Notes: generated by a model not told the origin, from the letters alone. A stretch of DNA of 64,000 bases from Streptomyces sp. HUAS YS2 (GCF_033343995.1 NZ_CP137573.1:3195001-3259000), one strand, 5' to 3'. Positions 24,721 through 33,478 are shown, counted from the stretch's first letter. A program made the numbers and translations.

Positions 24721-26007
24721 TCAGGCCCGCTTCGACGCGAGCTGTACGACGGTGATGTCGGAGGGCGCCCCGACCCGCACCGGCGGACCCCAGGCGCCCG
24801 CACCGCGCGACACGTACAGCTGGGTGTCGCCGTACCGCTCGAGACCGGCGAGGGTCGGATTGGCCCGGTCCGCGATGAGGTTGCCGGGCCAGAGCTGGCC
24901 GCCGTGGGTGTGGCCGGACAACTGGAGGTCGACACCGTGCTCGACCGCGTCGTGGATGACCACCGGCTGGTGCGCGAGCAGAACGGCGGCGCGGGACCGG
25001 TCTCGGTCGCCGAGCGCGCGGACGAAGTCCGGGCCCTGGCCCTCGCTCTCGCCGGCCACGTCGTCGACGCCCGCGAGGTCGAAGCCGTCGATCTCGACGC
25101 GCGCGTTCCGCAGCGGGTGCAGGCCGAGCTCGCGGACGTGGTCCACCCAGGCGTCCGCGCCGGAGAAGTACTCGTGGTTGCCCGTCACGAAGAACGAACC
25201 GTGCCGGGCCCGGAGCCGCGCGAGCGGCTCGGCGGCCGGGCCGAGGTTCTCGACGGTGCCGTCGACGAGGTCGCCCACCACCGCGATCAGGTCGGGCTGG
25301 GTGGAGTTGATCGCGTGCACGATCCGCTCGGTGTGGGCGCGGCCGAGAGTCGGCCCGAGGTGGATGTCGGAGACCACCGCGATCCGGTAGCCGTGGACCG
25401 CCCGCGGCAGCTTGGCCAGCGGCACGGTCACCCGCTTGATGCTCGGCCCGCGCAGCACGCCGTACGTGCCGTACCCGACGGTCCCCACGGCCGCGGCGGC
25501 CGCGGCCCCACCGACCACCCGGGACACGAACAGCCGCCGCGAGAAGTCCCCGGTCGGAGTGGCCCCCGCGGCAGGAGCCTCGCCCGGCGCCTCCTCCTCG
25601 GTCAGCAGCGCGCCGCCCTCCGGGCCCGCGGCCCGCGGCACACCGACGGCCACGGCCTCCGGCTCCGGCGCGGCCACCGGGGCCGCCTCACGCTTCCTCA
25701 GGACCCGCCGCAGCACGGGCCGGACCAGCTCGCCGACGAGCAGCGCCAGCGTCACGTACAGCAGCACCGCCAGCCACAGGTACCCGGGCCAGGCGACCGC
25801 CTGCTGGAGCCAGAACGGCGCGCCCGCGCGCCCCGACACGAGCGCCGCCACGGACAGCACCGGCAGCGCGACAGCGGCCACGGTCCCGATCCGCCGCGCG
25901 AGCCCGCCCGGAAGCGTCACATCCCGGACCAGGCGCCGCCACACGTACCAGTGAACCCCGACCAGCAGGGCCACGACCACGATCATCACCAGCAGTACGA
26001 GCAGCAC
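24721..26007 (-). CDS. Membrane-bound metallophosphoesterase
   Basis: 428 residues. Four hydrophobic segments (for example LLVLLVMIVVVALLVG and LAVLLYVTLALLVGEL) are followed by an Ala/Pro/Glu-rich linker and a further RR-containing hydrophobic stretch. The calcineurin-like domain has all metal ligands: SDIHLGPT, VGDLVDG, TGNHEYF, LLAHQP and SGHTHGGQ. Family members hydrolyse phosphomonoesters or phosphodiesters such as lipid A precursors or nucleotides; the substrate here is unknown. GTG start with AGGGG upstream. The small membrane gene ends 12 bases before it, so they are probably cotranscribed. Confidence 0.9.
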   Translation of the reverse strand: MLLVLLVMIVVVALLVGVHWYVWRRLVRDVTLPGGLARRIGTVAAVALPVLSVAALVSGRAGAPFWLQQAVAWPGYLWLAVLLYVTLALLVGELVRPVLRRVLRKREAAPVAAPEPEAVAVGVPRAAGPEGGALLTEEEAPGEAPAAGATPTGDFSRRLFVSRVVGGAAAAAAVGTVGYGTYGVLRGPSIKRVTVPLAKLPRAVHGYRIAVVSDIHLGPTLGRAHTERIVHAINSTQPDLIAVVGDLVDGTVENLGPAAEPLARLRARHGSFFVTGNHEYFSGADAWVDHVRELGLHPLRNARVEIDGFDLAGVDDVAGESEGQGPDFVRALGDRDRSRAAVLLAHQPVVIHDAVEHGVDLQLSGHTHGGQLWPGNLIADRANPTLAGLERYGDTQLYVSRGAGAWGPPVRVGAPSDITVVQLASKRA

Positions 26008-26019
26008 GGCCCGGATCCC

Positions 26020-26265
26020 CTAACCCTGTTCGCGACGCGACGCGCGCACGCCACGCAACCCGATCACGCCGATCACCGTCCCCAGGACAAAGGACGTGAT
26101 GGCGAGCAGTAGATGAACCCAGAAGTACGCCGTCGGTTCGCCCGCGTCGTCGAACGCGAGACCGCTCCCGTCGTTCCACAGGTTCTTAGCGAAAGTGATC
26201 CAGATGAACCAGCTCCACACGCCGAACGCGAGCAGGAACCAGGAGACGGACCGGCTGAGCTTCAT
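26020..26265 (-). CDS. Small two-helix membrane protein (SCO4848-like family)
   Basis: 81 residues with two membrane helices (VSWFLLAFGVWSWFIWITF and FWVHLLLAITSFVLGTVIGV) and a basic C-terminus (RASRREQG). I recall a Streptomyces family named after SCO4848 with this size and layout; function unknown. It precedes the metallophosphoesterase gene by 12 bases on the same strand and is divergent from the D-Ala carboxypeptidase gene. Confidence 0.8.
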   Translation of the reverse strand: MKLSRSVSWFLLAFGVWSWFIWITFAKNLWNDGSGLAFDDAGEPTAYFWVHLLLAITSFVLGTVIGVIGLRGVRASRREQG

Positions 26266-26374
26266 GGCCCCAGTATCACCGGCGGCCCCACGGCGGCCAC
26301 GTCCGGGTGGCCGGCTGGGGCGGACGGTCCTTGCGGGGTACGGAATGACGAGGTCCGCGTGTACGTTCTCGTCC

Positions 26375-27676
26375 GTGTCTGCTTCGAAGAAGGCCGCTCT
26401 GACGGTCACCACGGCTACCGCCGTCGCCGCCCTCCTTCCGCTCCTCACGGCCGCCCCCGCGCTCGCGCGACCAGTGGCGGACACGAAGGACAAACAGCCC
26501 AAGCCACCCGCGGTGATGTCCACCGTCGGCGGGTCGCTGCTGGGCCGGCCGGGGACGCAGGTGCAGCTCGGGGCGGGCGCGCCGGTGCTGCCGAAGCAGC
26601 TGTCGGGCCGGTCGTGGATCGTGGCGGACGCCGAGTCGGGTGACGTGCTGGCCTCGCACAACGCGCACTGGCGGCTGGCGCCCGCGTCCACCCTGAAGAT
26701 GCTGTTCGCGGACACCTTGCTGCCGAAGTTCCCCAAGGAGCAGGCCCACCTCGTCACGCCCGAGGACCTGAAGGGCGTCGGCGAGGGGTCGAGCCTGGTC
26801 GGCATCAAGGAGAAGCAGAGCTACTCGGTGCACGACCTGTGGCTGGGCGTGTTCCTGCGCTCCGGCAACGACGCGGTGCACGTGCTGGCGGCGATGAACG
26901 GCGGCGTCCCGCAGACCGTGAAGGACATGAACGCGCACGCCGCCGAGCTGCAGGCGCTCGACACGTACGTCGTCTCGCCGGACGGCTACGACGCGCCCGG
27001 CCAGGTCTCGTCCGCGTACGACCTCACGCTGATCGCCCGCAGCGGCATGCAGAAGGCCGAGTTCCGGGAGTACTGCGCGACCGCCCGGGCAAAGTTCCCC
27101 GGCGAGCAGAAGAAGGGCAAGAAGCGCGAGACCTTCGAGATCCAGAACACCAACCGGCTGCTGACCGGTGACTACGGCATCGCCCCGTACAAGGGCATCG
27201 CCGGCGTCAAGAACGGCAACACCACGCACGCCGGGTCGACCTTCACGGGTGTCGCCGAACGGAACGGCAAGGTGCTCCTGGTGACGGTGATGAACCCGGC
27301 CGGGACCGAGTCGCACGCCGTCTACAAGGAGACCCAGCGGCTGTTCGACTGGGGCTTCGCGGCGGCCGGCAAGGTGACCCCGGTCGGCCAGCTGGTCCCG
27401 CCGAAGTCCGCCCGCACCGACTCCTCCACCGACGGCACCGCGCCCGCCCCTGGAAAGAACAAGCAGAGCGACACGGTCCGTGCCTCGGCCGGATCGGACA
27501 AGCCCGGCGGCGTCGGCACCGCCCTGGCCGTCGCGGGCGGCGCGCTGGTCCTGCTGGCCGCTGCCGGCTACCTGGTCAACCGCCGCTGGCCCCTGCCCGA
27601 GCTGGTCCGCCGCCGTCACCCTCAGGGCTCGATGCGGGGCTCGGATCAGGGTCCGGATCCGGACGTGAACCCGTAG
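26375..27676 (+). CDS. D-alanyl-D-alanine carboxypeptidase (S11 family)
   Basis: 433 residues. Signal peptide (TVTTATAVAALLPLLTAAPALA), then the penicillin-binding domain with SxxK in PASTLKML, SxN in RSGNDAVHVL and a KNG (instead of KTG) in VKNGNTTHAG. The C-terminal membrane helix (GTALAVAGGALVLLAAAGYLV) is followed by a basic tail. It trims D-Ala from peptidoglycan stem peptides outside the membrane. GTG 26375 lies 8 bases after TACGTT, a likely -10, giving a leaderless start and a clean signal peptide; an ATG at 26345 is the alternative. Its last 101 bases overlap the convergent BrkB-type gene. Confidence 0.92.
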   Translation: MSASKKAALTVTTATAVAALLPLLTAAPALARPVADTKDKQPKPPAVMSTVGGSLLGRPGTQVQLGAGAPVLPKQLSGRSWIVADAESGDVLASHNAHWRLAPASTLKMLFADTLLPKFPKEQAHLVTPEDLKGVGEGSSLVGIKEKQSYSVHDLWLGVFLRSGNDAVHVLAAMNGGVPQTVKDMNAHAAELQALDTYVVSPDGYDAPGQVSSAYDLTLIARSGMQKAEFREYCATARAKFPGEQKKGKKRETFEIQNTNRLLTGDYGIAPYKGIAGVKNGNTTHAGSTFTGVAERNGKVLLVTVMNPAGTESHAVYKETQRLFDWGFAAAGKVTPVGQLVPPKSARTDSSTDGTAPAPGKNKQSDTVRASAGSDKPGGVGTALAVAGGALVLLAAAGYLVNRRWPLPELVRRRHPQGSMRGSDQGPDPDVNP

Positions 27677-28511
27677 ACGTCCAGGCCGCGCAGAACAGCA
27701 GGAGTTTCGCGGTGAGGTTGATCCACAGGAGCAGGGCCACCGGGACGCCGAAGGCGCCGTACATCGACTTCGCCGCGACTCCGCGCATGTAGCCGCCCAG
27801 GAGCAGCTTCAGGGCCTCGAAGCCGATCGCGCCGATCAGCGCCGCGACGAGCAGCCGGCGGCGTGGGGGGTGGACGCCGGGGAGGAGGGTGAGGACGTAG
27901 AGCAGGATCAGGAAGTCGGCGGCGGCGGCGACGAGGACCGCGGCGATCTGGATGAGGACGCCGCCGGCGCCCTCGTGGGAGATGCCGAGCCGGTCGGTGG
28001 TCCAGCCGACGGCGGTGGAGCCGAGCCAGGAGGCGGCCAGGGAGCACAGGCCGACGCCGCCGAGGCCGAGCAGGACGACGGCGTCCAGGGCCTTGCGGCG
28101 GATCGGGTTGCCCTCGTCCGTCTCGTCGAGGCCCCACACGGCGCGCAGGCACTCGCGCATGTTGCCGATCCAGCTGATGCCGGCGAACAGCAGCACGACG
28201 CCGGCGACGAGGCCGATCGTGCCAGCGTTGGCGACGAGGCCGCCGATGTCGAGCTGGTCGGAGATGCCGGGGACCTGGTCGGCGATCTTCTCCTCGATCT
28301 TGTCGAGTTGTTCGTCGCTGAGAAGGGCCGCGCCGATCGCTGCGGCGACGGTGATCAGCGGGAAGATCGCGATGAAGCTGATGAAGGTGATCGCGGCGGC
28401 GAGGCGGGTCCAGTGGGCCGCGTCGAGGGTCTCGTACGAGCGCCAGGCGTGCGTGCGCATGAGCCGCTCGGCGGCGGGGCCGATGACGGGGAGCTTGGTC
28501 AGCCAGTCCAT
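27576..28511 (-). CDS. YihY/BrkB family membrane protein
   Basis: 311 residues with about six membrane helices. Family signatures visible are AAAITFISFIAIFPLI, RECLRAVWGLDE and PGVHPPRRRLL, then GFEALKLLLGGYM and FGVPVALLLWINLTAKLLL. Family function is debated (serum resistance, lipid or solute flux). The C-terminal tail is Asp/Pro and Gly-rich. Its ATG overlaps the upstream GtrA gene by 13 bases, linking it to the arabinose-lipid module. Convergent 101-base overlap with the carboxypeptidase gene. Confidence 0.9.
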   Translation of the reverse strand: MDWLTKLPVIGPAAERLMRTHAWRSYETLDAAHWTRLAAAITFISFIAIFPLITVAAAIGAALLSDEQLDKIEEKIADQVPGISDQLDIGGLVANAGTIGLVAGVVLLFAGISWIGNMRECLRAVWGLDETDEGNPIRRKALDAVVLLGLGGVGLCSLAASWLGSTAVGWTTDRLGISHEGAGGVLIQIAAVLVAAAADFLILLYVLTLLPGVHPPRRRLLVAALIGAIGFEALKLLLGGYMRGVAAKSMYGAFGVPVALLLWINLTAKLLLFCAAWTSTGSRPDPDPDPSPASSPEGDGGGPARAGASGG

Positions 28512-28936
28512 GTGGTACCCGTACCCCTTGATCGTCCGGTCGACCGGTGGTCCGGTCCGAAGACAAGTGTCCGGGTGCCCCAGAAGCGCAGACAGGTGGC
28601 GAGCAGCATCCCGATGCCGAGCCCGGAGACGGTGTCGGCGCGGGCGGAGGTGAGTCCGAGGCCGTAGTGGGAGACGCCCAGGCAGGCCAACTGCACCGCC
28701 GCGCCCGCGATGTTGACGGTGAAGAAGACGGTGTACTCGCGCAGGCCCACGGTGCGGCGGCGGTACGTGCCGAGCGCGTTGCCCAGGTACGCGACGGTGC
28801 AGCCGGCCAGGAAGGACAGGCACTTCGCGGCGATCGGGCCGAGCCCGGAGGGGCCGCGGAGGAGGGCGAAGAGCACGAGGTCGGCGGCGTACGCGGCGAG
28901 TCCGACGGCGGCGAATCCGGCGAGTTCGCGCCTCAC
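28499..28936 (-). CDS. GtrA-family membrane protein (polyprenyl-sugar flippase-like)
   Basis: 145 residues, four membrane helices (FAAVGLAAYAADLVLFALL, CLSFLAGCTVAYLGN, FFTVNIAGAAVQLACLG, TVSGLGIGMLLATCLRFW). GtrA proteins are proposed to move or organise polyprenyl-phosphate-linked sugars; Mycobacterium Rv3789 of this family sits beside dprE1/dprE2. Here it lies directly downstream of the UbiA-type phosphoribosyltransferase gene, supporting a role in decaprenylphosphoryl-arabinose handling. Confidence 0.88.
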   Translation of the reverse strand: MRRELAGFAAVGLAAYAADLVLFALLRGPSGLGPIAAKCLSFLAGCTVAYLGNALGTYRRRTVGLREYTVFFTVNIAGAAVQLACLGVSHYGLGLTSARADTVSGLGIGMLLATCLRFWGTRTLVFGPDHRSTGRSRGTGTTWTG

Positions 28937-28943
28937 GGGCGCC

Positions 28944-29912
28944 TCACAGGTCTGTGACCGCCATCCCGTACATCGCCGCCCACACGAGGCCGATCACGGC
29001 GAGCGGGCGGTCGCCGAGCACGACGTCCTCGGGTTCACCGGCGGCGCCGCGGTCGGCGAAGACGGCGTACCGCAGCACCGCCAGGATGAACGCGATCATG
29101 GAGAGCTGGCGCCAGGGCAGCAGCGCGCCGGCCGCGACGCCGCCGCTCTCCAGGGCCCACAGGCAGTAGCCGAGGACGGCGACGCCGGCCGCCAACTGCC
29201 AGACGAAGCGCAGGTAGCCGGGGGTGTACTGGGTGAGCAGCGCGCGGGTCGCGCCGTGCGCGCCCTCCATCCGGAGGGCCTCGGAGTACCGCTTCGCGGC
29301 GACCATGAACAGCGCGCCGAAGCCGGTGGTGATCAGGAACCAGCGGGACAGCGGGATGCCGAGGGCGACCCCGCCGATCATGGCGCGCATGAGGAAGCCG
29401 GTGGTGACGACGGCGAGGTCGACGACGAGGACGTGCTTGAGGCGGACGCAGTAGGCGAGTTGCATGAGCAGGTACGCGGCGAGCAGCGCGGCCGTCATGG
29501 GGTTGCACAGTGCCGCGCCGGCAGCGGCGGCGCCGAGTCCGAGGGCGGTGCCGGCCGCGTACGCGACGGGTACGGGGACGGTTCCGGCGGCCACCGGGCG
29601 GCGGCGTTTGACGGGGTGGGCGCGGTCGGCGGGGGCGTCGCGGGCGTCGTTGACCAGGTAGACGGCGGCGGCTGCGGCGGTGAACAGGCCGAAGACGAGG
29701 GCGAGTCGGCCGGCCGCGTCCCAGGAGCCGAGCCGTCCGGCGGCGGCGGGCGCGGCGACGACGAGCACGTTCTTGACCCATTGGCGCGGCCGGGCGGTCC
29801 GCACCAGCCCCAGCGGCACCGCGAGCGCGGCCCGCGGCCCGCGGGGCCGGGGCGGGAGGGGTGCGGGGCCGGGTTTCTCCAGGACGGCGGTCCCGACGGC
29901 ACGTTCAGACAC
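28944..29912 (-). CDS. Decaprenyl-phosphate phosphoribosyltransferase (UbiA family)
   Basis: 322 residues, multi-pass UbiA fold. First Asp-rich motif in YLVNDARDAPADRAHPVKRRR, preceded by RTARPRQWVKNVLV; this combination (NDxxDxxxD then HPxKxxRP) is characteristic of decaprenylphosphoryl-5-phosphoribose synthase (Rv3806c type) rather than quinone prenyltransferases. It joins PRPP to a polyprenyl phosphate in the membrane. It overlaps the PAP2 phosphatase gene by 8 bases, which would catalyse the next step. Confidence 0.9.
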   Translation of the reverse strand: MSERAVGTAVLEKPGPAPLPPRPRGPRAALAVPLGLVRTARPRQWVKNVLVVAAPAAAGRLGSWDAAGRLALVFGLFTAAAAAVYLVNDARDAPADRAHPVKRRRPVAAGTVPVPVAYAAGTALGLGAAAAGAALCNPMTAALLAAYLLMQLAYCVRLKHVLVVDLAVVTTGFLMRAMIGGVALGIPLSRWFLITTGFGALFMVAAKRYSEALRMEGAHGATRALLTQYTPGYLRFVWQLAAGVAVLGYCLWALESGGVAAGALLPWRQLSMIAFILAVLRYAVFADRGAAGEPEDVVLGDRPLAVIGLVWAAMYGMAVTDL

Positions 29913-30504
29913 GGGCGCTCCAGGTCCGGGGGAACGGGGCCTGTCCGGCGGCAGCGACCGGGCGGCCCGGCCGTGTGGCCCCGGGGCCGGACCGTAGCCA
30001 GTTGCGGCCCAGGGTCGCCGTCGTCGCGCCGAGGAGTGCGCCGGCCGCGACGTCCGTCGGGTAGTGGACGCCGGCGACGAGCCGGGACAGGCACATCGCG
30101 GCCGCGGCGGAGGCTGCCGCGTGGCGGGCGGCGGGGCGGAGGACGCCGAAGGCGACGGCGGCCGCGGCGGCGGAGGTGGCGTGCGAGCTGGGGAAGGAGT
30201 GCCGGCCCGCGGTGCGCACCAGTGGGGCGAACTCCTCGTGTCCGGGCCGTGGGCGGCGCACCACCCGCTTGACGGCGACGCTCGCCAGGTGCGCCGTGCC
30301 GATCAGGGCCGCGCCGCGCAGCCACTGCGCGCGCCGGTCCGGGTCGGCGGCGGCGCCGGCGAGTCCGGCGGCGAGCCACACCGCGGCGTGTTCGCCGCTG
30401 AACGACAGCAGCCTGGCCGTCGCGGCCACGGCCGGCCGACGGCCGCAGCCGCGCAGTACGGCCAGCAGTCGCCGCTCGGCGCCGGCACAGTCCCCGTATC
30501 GCAT
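29905..30504 (-). CDS. PAP2-family phosphatase (probable decaprenylphosphoryl-5-phosphoribose phosphatase)
   Basis: 199 residues from ATG 30504, with a G-rich site directly upstream; an in-frame start at 30585 would add an unlikely tail. The PAP2 acid-phosphatase signature is present: KRVVRRPRPG, PSSHATSAAAAA and SRLVAGVHYPTDVAAG with the catalytic His residues. Membrane helices flank it. In mycobacteria Rv3807c of this family removes the 5-phosphate from the UbiA product; the 8-base overlap with the UbiA gene supports the same pairing here. Confidence 0.88.
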   Translation of the reverse strand: MRYGDCAGAERRLLAVLRGCGRRPAVAATARLLSFSGEHAAVWLAAGLAGAAADPDRRAQWLRGAALIGTAHLASVAVKRVVRRPRPGHEEFAPLVRTAGRHSFPSSHATSAAAAAVAFGVLRPAARHAAASAAAAMCLSRLVAGVHYPTDVAAGALLGATTATLGRNWLRSGPGATRPGRPVAAAGQAPFPRTWSARV

Positions 30505-30674
30505 CCGCCCTGCCTCCCCTGCCTTCCGGGTTCTCAACGGCCCGGGGGCGACTCTGACGCGAGGAGGCGCCGAACGGCACGGCAATCTTTCCTGACACTC
30601 GTTTTATCACCCATTTCGGCGAGCCTCGTGACAAACCACGCAAACCTCACAGGTAGGGCGATACGGTCACGGGC

Positions 30675-32039
30675 ATGGCTGCCCCGACCGACTTCCCCGA
30701 CGTCGTACCGATGACCGGCTGGGGCCGTACCGCCCCGACGCTCGCGTGTGTGATCCGACCCCGCTCGTACGAGGAGGCCGCAGCCACGGTCCGCTCCTGC
30801 GGACCGCGCGGCTCGATCGCCCGCGGCCTGGGCCGCGCGTACGGGGACGCCGCGCAGAACGCCGGCGGCGTGGTCCTCGACATGACCGGCCTGGACCGGA
30901 TCCGCTCCATCGACACGACCCGGGGCATCGTGGTCTGCGACGCCGGCGTCAGCCTGCACCGGCTGATGGAGGTCCTGCTGCCGCTCGGCTGGTTCGTGCC
31001 CGTCACCCCCGGGACCCGCTACGTCACCGTCGGCGGTGCGATCGGCGCGGACATCCACGGCAAGAACCATCATGTCTCGGGCTCCTTCTCCCGCCATGTC
31101 ACCTCACTGCGGCTGCTCACCGCCGACGGTGGCGTCCGCTCGGCGGCCCGTGGCACCGAGCTGTTCGACGCGACCGCCGGCGGCATGGGCCTGACCGGCG
31201 TGATCCTGTCCGCGACGATCGAACTGCTGCCGGTCGAGACCTCGCTGATGTCCGTCGACACCGAGCGGGCGACCGACCTCGACGACCTGATGACCCGGCT
31301 CACCGCCACCGACCACCGGTACCGCTACTCGGTCGCCTGGATCGACCTGCTCGCCCGCGGCGCCGCGACCGGCCGGGCCGTCCTCACCCGCGGCGACCAC
31401 GCCGCGTACGACGCGCTGCCGCGCCGCGCCCGCCGCGCGCCGCTCGCCTTCCGGCCCGGGCAGCTTCCCGCCGCGCCGGCGTACGTCCCCGAGGGGCTGC
31501 TCGGACGCACCACGGTCGGCCTGTTCAACGAGCTCTGGTACCGCAAGGCCCCGCGCCGCTCGACCGGCCGGCTCCAGCGGCTCTCCGCCTTCTTCCACCC
31601 GCTCGACGGCGTCCCGCACTGGAACCGGGTCTACGGCCGCAGCGGCTTCGTCCAGTACCAGTTCGTCGTCGGGTACGGGCAGGAGGACGCCCTGCGCCAG
31701 GTGGTACGGCGGATCGCGCGCCGCGGCTGCCCGTCGTTCCTCGCCGTGCTGAAGCGGTTCGGCGAGGGCGACCCGGGCTGGCTGTCGTTCCCGATGCCCG
31801 GCTGGACGCTCGCCCTCGACATCCCGGCGAACCTCAGCGGACTCGGCGTGTTCCTCGACGAGCTCGACGAGGTGGTCGCGTCGGCGGGCGGCCGGGTGTA
31901 CCTGGCGAAGGACTCCCGGATGCGGCCCGAGCTGCTGGCCGCGATGTACCCCCGGCTCGCCGACTTCCGCGCCCTGCGTGCGGAGCTGGACCCGCGGTCC
32001 GTCTTCAGGTCGGACCTGTCCCGCCGCCTGGGCCTGTGA
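30675..32039 (+). CDS. dprE1: Decaprenylphosphoryl-ribose 2'-oxidase, DprE1-type FAD oxidoreductase
   Basis: 454 residues. FAD-binding PCMH domain with PRSYEEAAATVRS, GLGRAYGDAAQN and TPGTRYVTVGGAIGADIHGK; the substrate domain includes FLAVLKRFGEGDPGWLSFPM and the conserved AKDSR. It oxidises the ribose 2'-OH of the lipid-linked sugar; DprE2 then reduces it to arabinose. The benzothiazinone-reactive Cys of mycobacterial DprE1 (in WNICVDF) corresponds to Ala here (WTLALDI). ATG follows TACGGT (30662-30667) by 7 bases, so the message is probably leaderless. Divergent from the UbiA/PAP2 genes. Confidence 0.9.
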   Translation: MAAPTDFPDVVPMTGWGRTAPTLACVIRPRSYEEAAATVRSCGPRGSIARGLGRAYGDAAQNAGGVVLDMTGLDRIRSIDTTRGIVVCDAGVSLHRLMEVLLPLGWFVPVTPGTRYVTVGGAIGADIHGKNHHVSGSFSRHVTSLRLLTADGGVRSAARGTELFDATAGGMGLTGVILSATIELLPVETSLMSVDTERATDLDDLMTRLTATDHRYRYSVAWIDLLARGAATGRAVLTRGDHAAYDALPRRARRAPLAFRPGQLPAAPAYVPEGLLGRTTVGLFNELWYRKAPRRSTGRLQRLSAFFHPLDGVPHWNRVYGRSGFVQYQFVVGYGQEDALRQVVRRIARRGCPSFLAVLKRFGEGDPGWLSFPMPGWTLALDIPANLSGLGVFLDELDEVVASAGGRVYLAKDSRMRPELLAAMYPRLADFRALRAELDPRSVFRSDLSRRLGL

Positions 32040-32073
32040 CGGCCCCGGCGACCCCTCTGAGGAGCGTGAACCC

Positions 32074-32829
32074 ATGAAGGACGCCTTCGGTGCGCCGCAG
32101 TCCCTGCTCGTGCTCGGCGGCACGTCCGAGATCGGGCTGGCCACCGCCCGCCGACTCGTCGCCCGCCGCACCCGTACGGTCTGGCTGGCCGGCCGGCCCT
32201 CCCCCGCGCTGACCGCCGCCGCGCAGTCGCTGCGCGACCTCGGCGCGGAGGTGCACACCGTCCCCTTCGACGCACTGGACACCGCGTCCCACGAGGAGCG
32301 GCTCGGCAAGCTGTTCACGGAGGGGGACATCGACATGGTGCTGCTCGCCTTCGGTGTCCTCGGCGACCAGACCCACGACGAGGACGAGCCGCTCGCCGCC
32401 GTCCGGGTCGCGCAGACCAACTACACGGGCGCGGTCTCCGCCGGACTGGTGTGCGCGAAGGCGCTGCAGTCGCAGGGGCACGGCTCGCTGGTCGTGCTGT
32501 CGTCGGTGGCCGGCGAGCGGGCCCGGCGGGCGAACTTCATCTACGGCTCGTCGAAGGCCGGCCTGGACGCCTTCGCGCAGGGCCTCGGGGACGCGCTGCA
32601 CGGCACCGGGGTGCACGTGATGGTGGTCCGGCCGGGGTTCGTGCGGACGAAGATGACGCGGGGGCTCGCGGAGGCGCCGCTGGCGACGACCCCGGAGGCG
32701 GTCGCCCTGGCGGTCGAGCTGGGCCTTCGGCGGCGCGCCGAGACGGTGTGGGTGCCGGGGGCGCTGCGCGTGGTGATGTCGGCGCTGCGGCACGTGCCGC
32801 GGCCGCTGTTCCGCCGCCTGCCGCTGTGA
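32074..32829 (+). CDS. dprE2: Decaprenylphosphoryl-2-keto-ribose reductase, DprE2-type SDR
   Basis: 251 residues. Short-chain dehydrogenase fold: nucleotide motif LVLGGTSEIGLATARRL, active-site Ser in VVLSSVAGERAR and YxxxK in FIYGSSKAGLDAF, then VRPGFVRTKMTRG. Completes epimerisation of decaprenylphosphoryl-ribose to arabinose with NADH. GAGGAG lies 10 bases before the ATG, 34 bases after dprE1, so the two form an operon. Confidence 0.9.
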   Translation: MKDAFGAPQSLLVLGGTSEIGLATARRLVARRTRTVWLAGRPSPALTAAAQSLRDLGAEVHTVPFDALDTASHEERLGKLFTEGDIDMVLLAFGVLGDQTHDEDEPLAAVRVAQTNYTGAVSAGLVCAKALQSQGHGSLVVLSSVAGERARRANFIYGSSKAGLDAFAQGLGDALHGTGVHVMVVRPGFVRTKMTRGLAEAPLATTPEAVALAVELGLRRRAETVWVPGALRVVMSALRHVPRPLFRRLPL

Positions 32830-32831
32830 GC

Positions 32832-32885
32832 CGCCGGGCCCGGGACGTCGGGCCCCGAACCCTGGGCCCCGGGCCTGGGCCGGGG
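32832..32885. terminator. GC-rich hairpin cluster between convergent genes
   Basis: Several overlapping GGGCCC/CCGGG repeats between the DprE2 gene and the convergent 2'-5' RNA ligase gene can form alternative hairpins. I cannot single out one stem, so the call is tentative. Confidence 0.4.
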
Positions 32886-32887
32886 GC

Positions 32888-33478
32888 CTACGCCTGCGTC
32901 GGGGCCGGCTCGTCGACCGGGGAGCTCTGCGCGGGGACGGCCGGCGCGGTGGGGCCGGCACCGAACTCGTACACCCGCAGCTTGCGCCAGACCCCGTCCG
33001 GCCCCTGCTCGTACAGGGCGAAGGACGCGCAGGTCCAGGCCGCCTCGAAGTCGGCCAGCTCCGCGTACGCCCGGTCCATCGCCTCCTCGGAGATGCCGTG
33101 CGCGACGGTGACGTGCGGGTGGTACGGGAACTGCAGCTCGCGCACCAGCGGACCGGACGCGTCACGGGCCCGCTCCTGCAGCCAGGAGCACGCGGACGTG
33201 CCCTCGGCGAGCCGGACGAAGACCACCGGGGACAGCGGACGGAACGTTCCGGTGCCGCTGAGCCGCATCGGGAAGGGCCGCGCGGCCGCCGCGACCTCGG
33301 CGAGGTGCGCCTCGATCGCGGGCAGCCGCTCGGGGTCGGCCTCGGTCGGCGGGACGAGGGTGACGTGCGTGGGGATGCCGTGCGCGGCGGGATCCCCGAA
33401 GCCCGCGCGCCGCTCCTGGAGCAGGCTGCCGTAGGGCTCCGGGACCGCGATCGAAACGCCGAGCGTTACGGTCCCCAC
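32888..33478 (-). CDS. 2'-5' RNA ligase / LigT-like phosphodiesterase family protein
   Basis: 196 residues. The two HxT motifs that define the 2H phosphoesterase superfamily are present as PTHVTLVPPT and YHPHVTVAHG, about 90 residues apart. Members open or join 2'-5' or cyclic phosphodiesters, for example during tRNA processing; the substrate is unknown. An Ala/Pro-rich C-terminal tail is probably disordered. It lies 91 bases downstream of trpS on the same strand, which hints at an RNA-related role. Confidence 0.88.
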   Translation of the reverse strand: MGTVTLGVSIAVPEPYGSLLQERRAGFGDPAAHGIPTHVTLVPPTEADPERLPAIEAHLAEVAAAARPFPMRLSGTGTFRPLSPVVFVRLAEGTSACSWLQERARDASGPLVRELQFPYHPHVTVAHGISEEAMDRAYAELADFEAAWTCASFALYEQGPDGVWRKLRVYEFGAGPTAPAVPAQSSPVDEPAPTQA

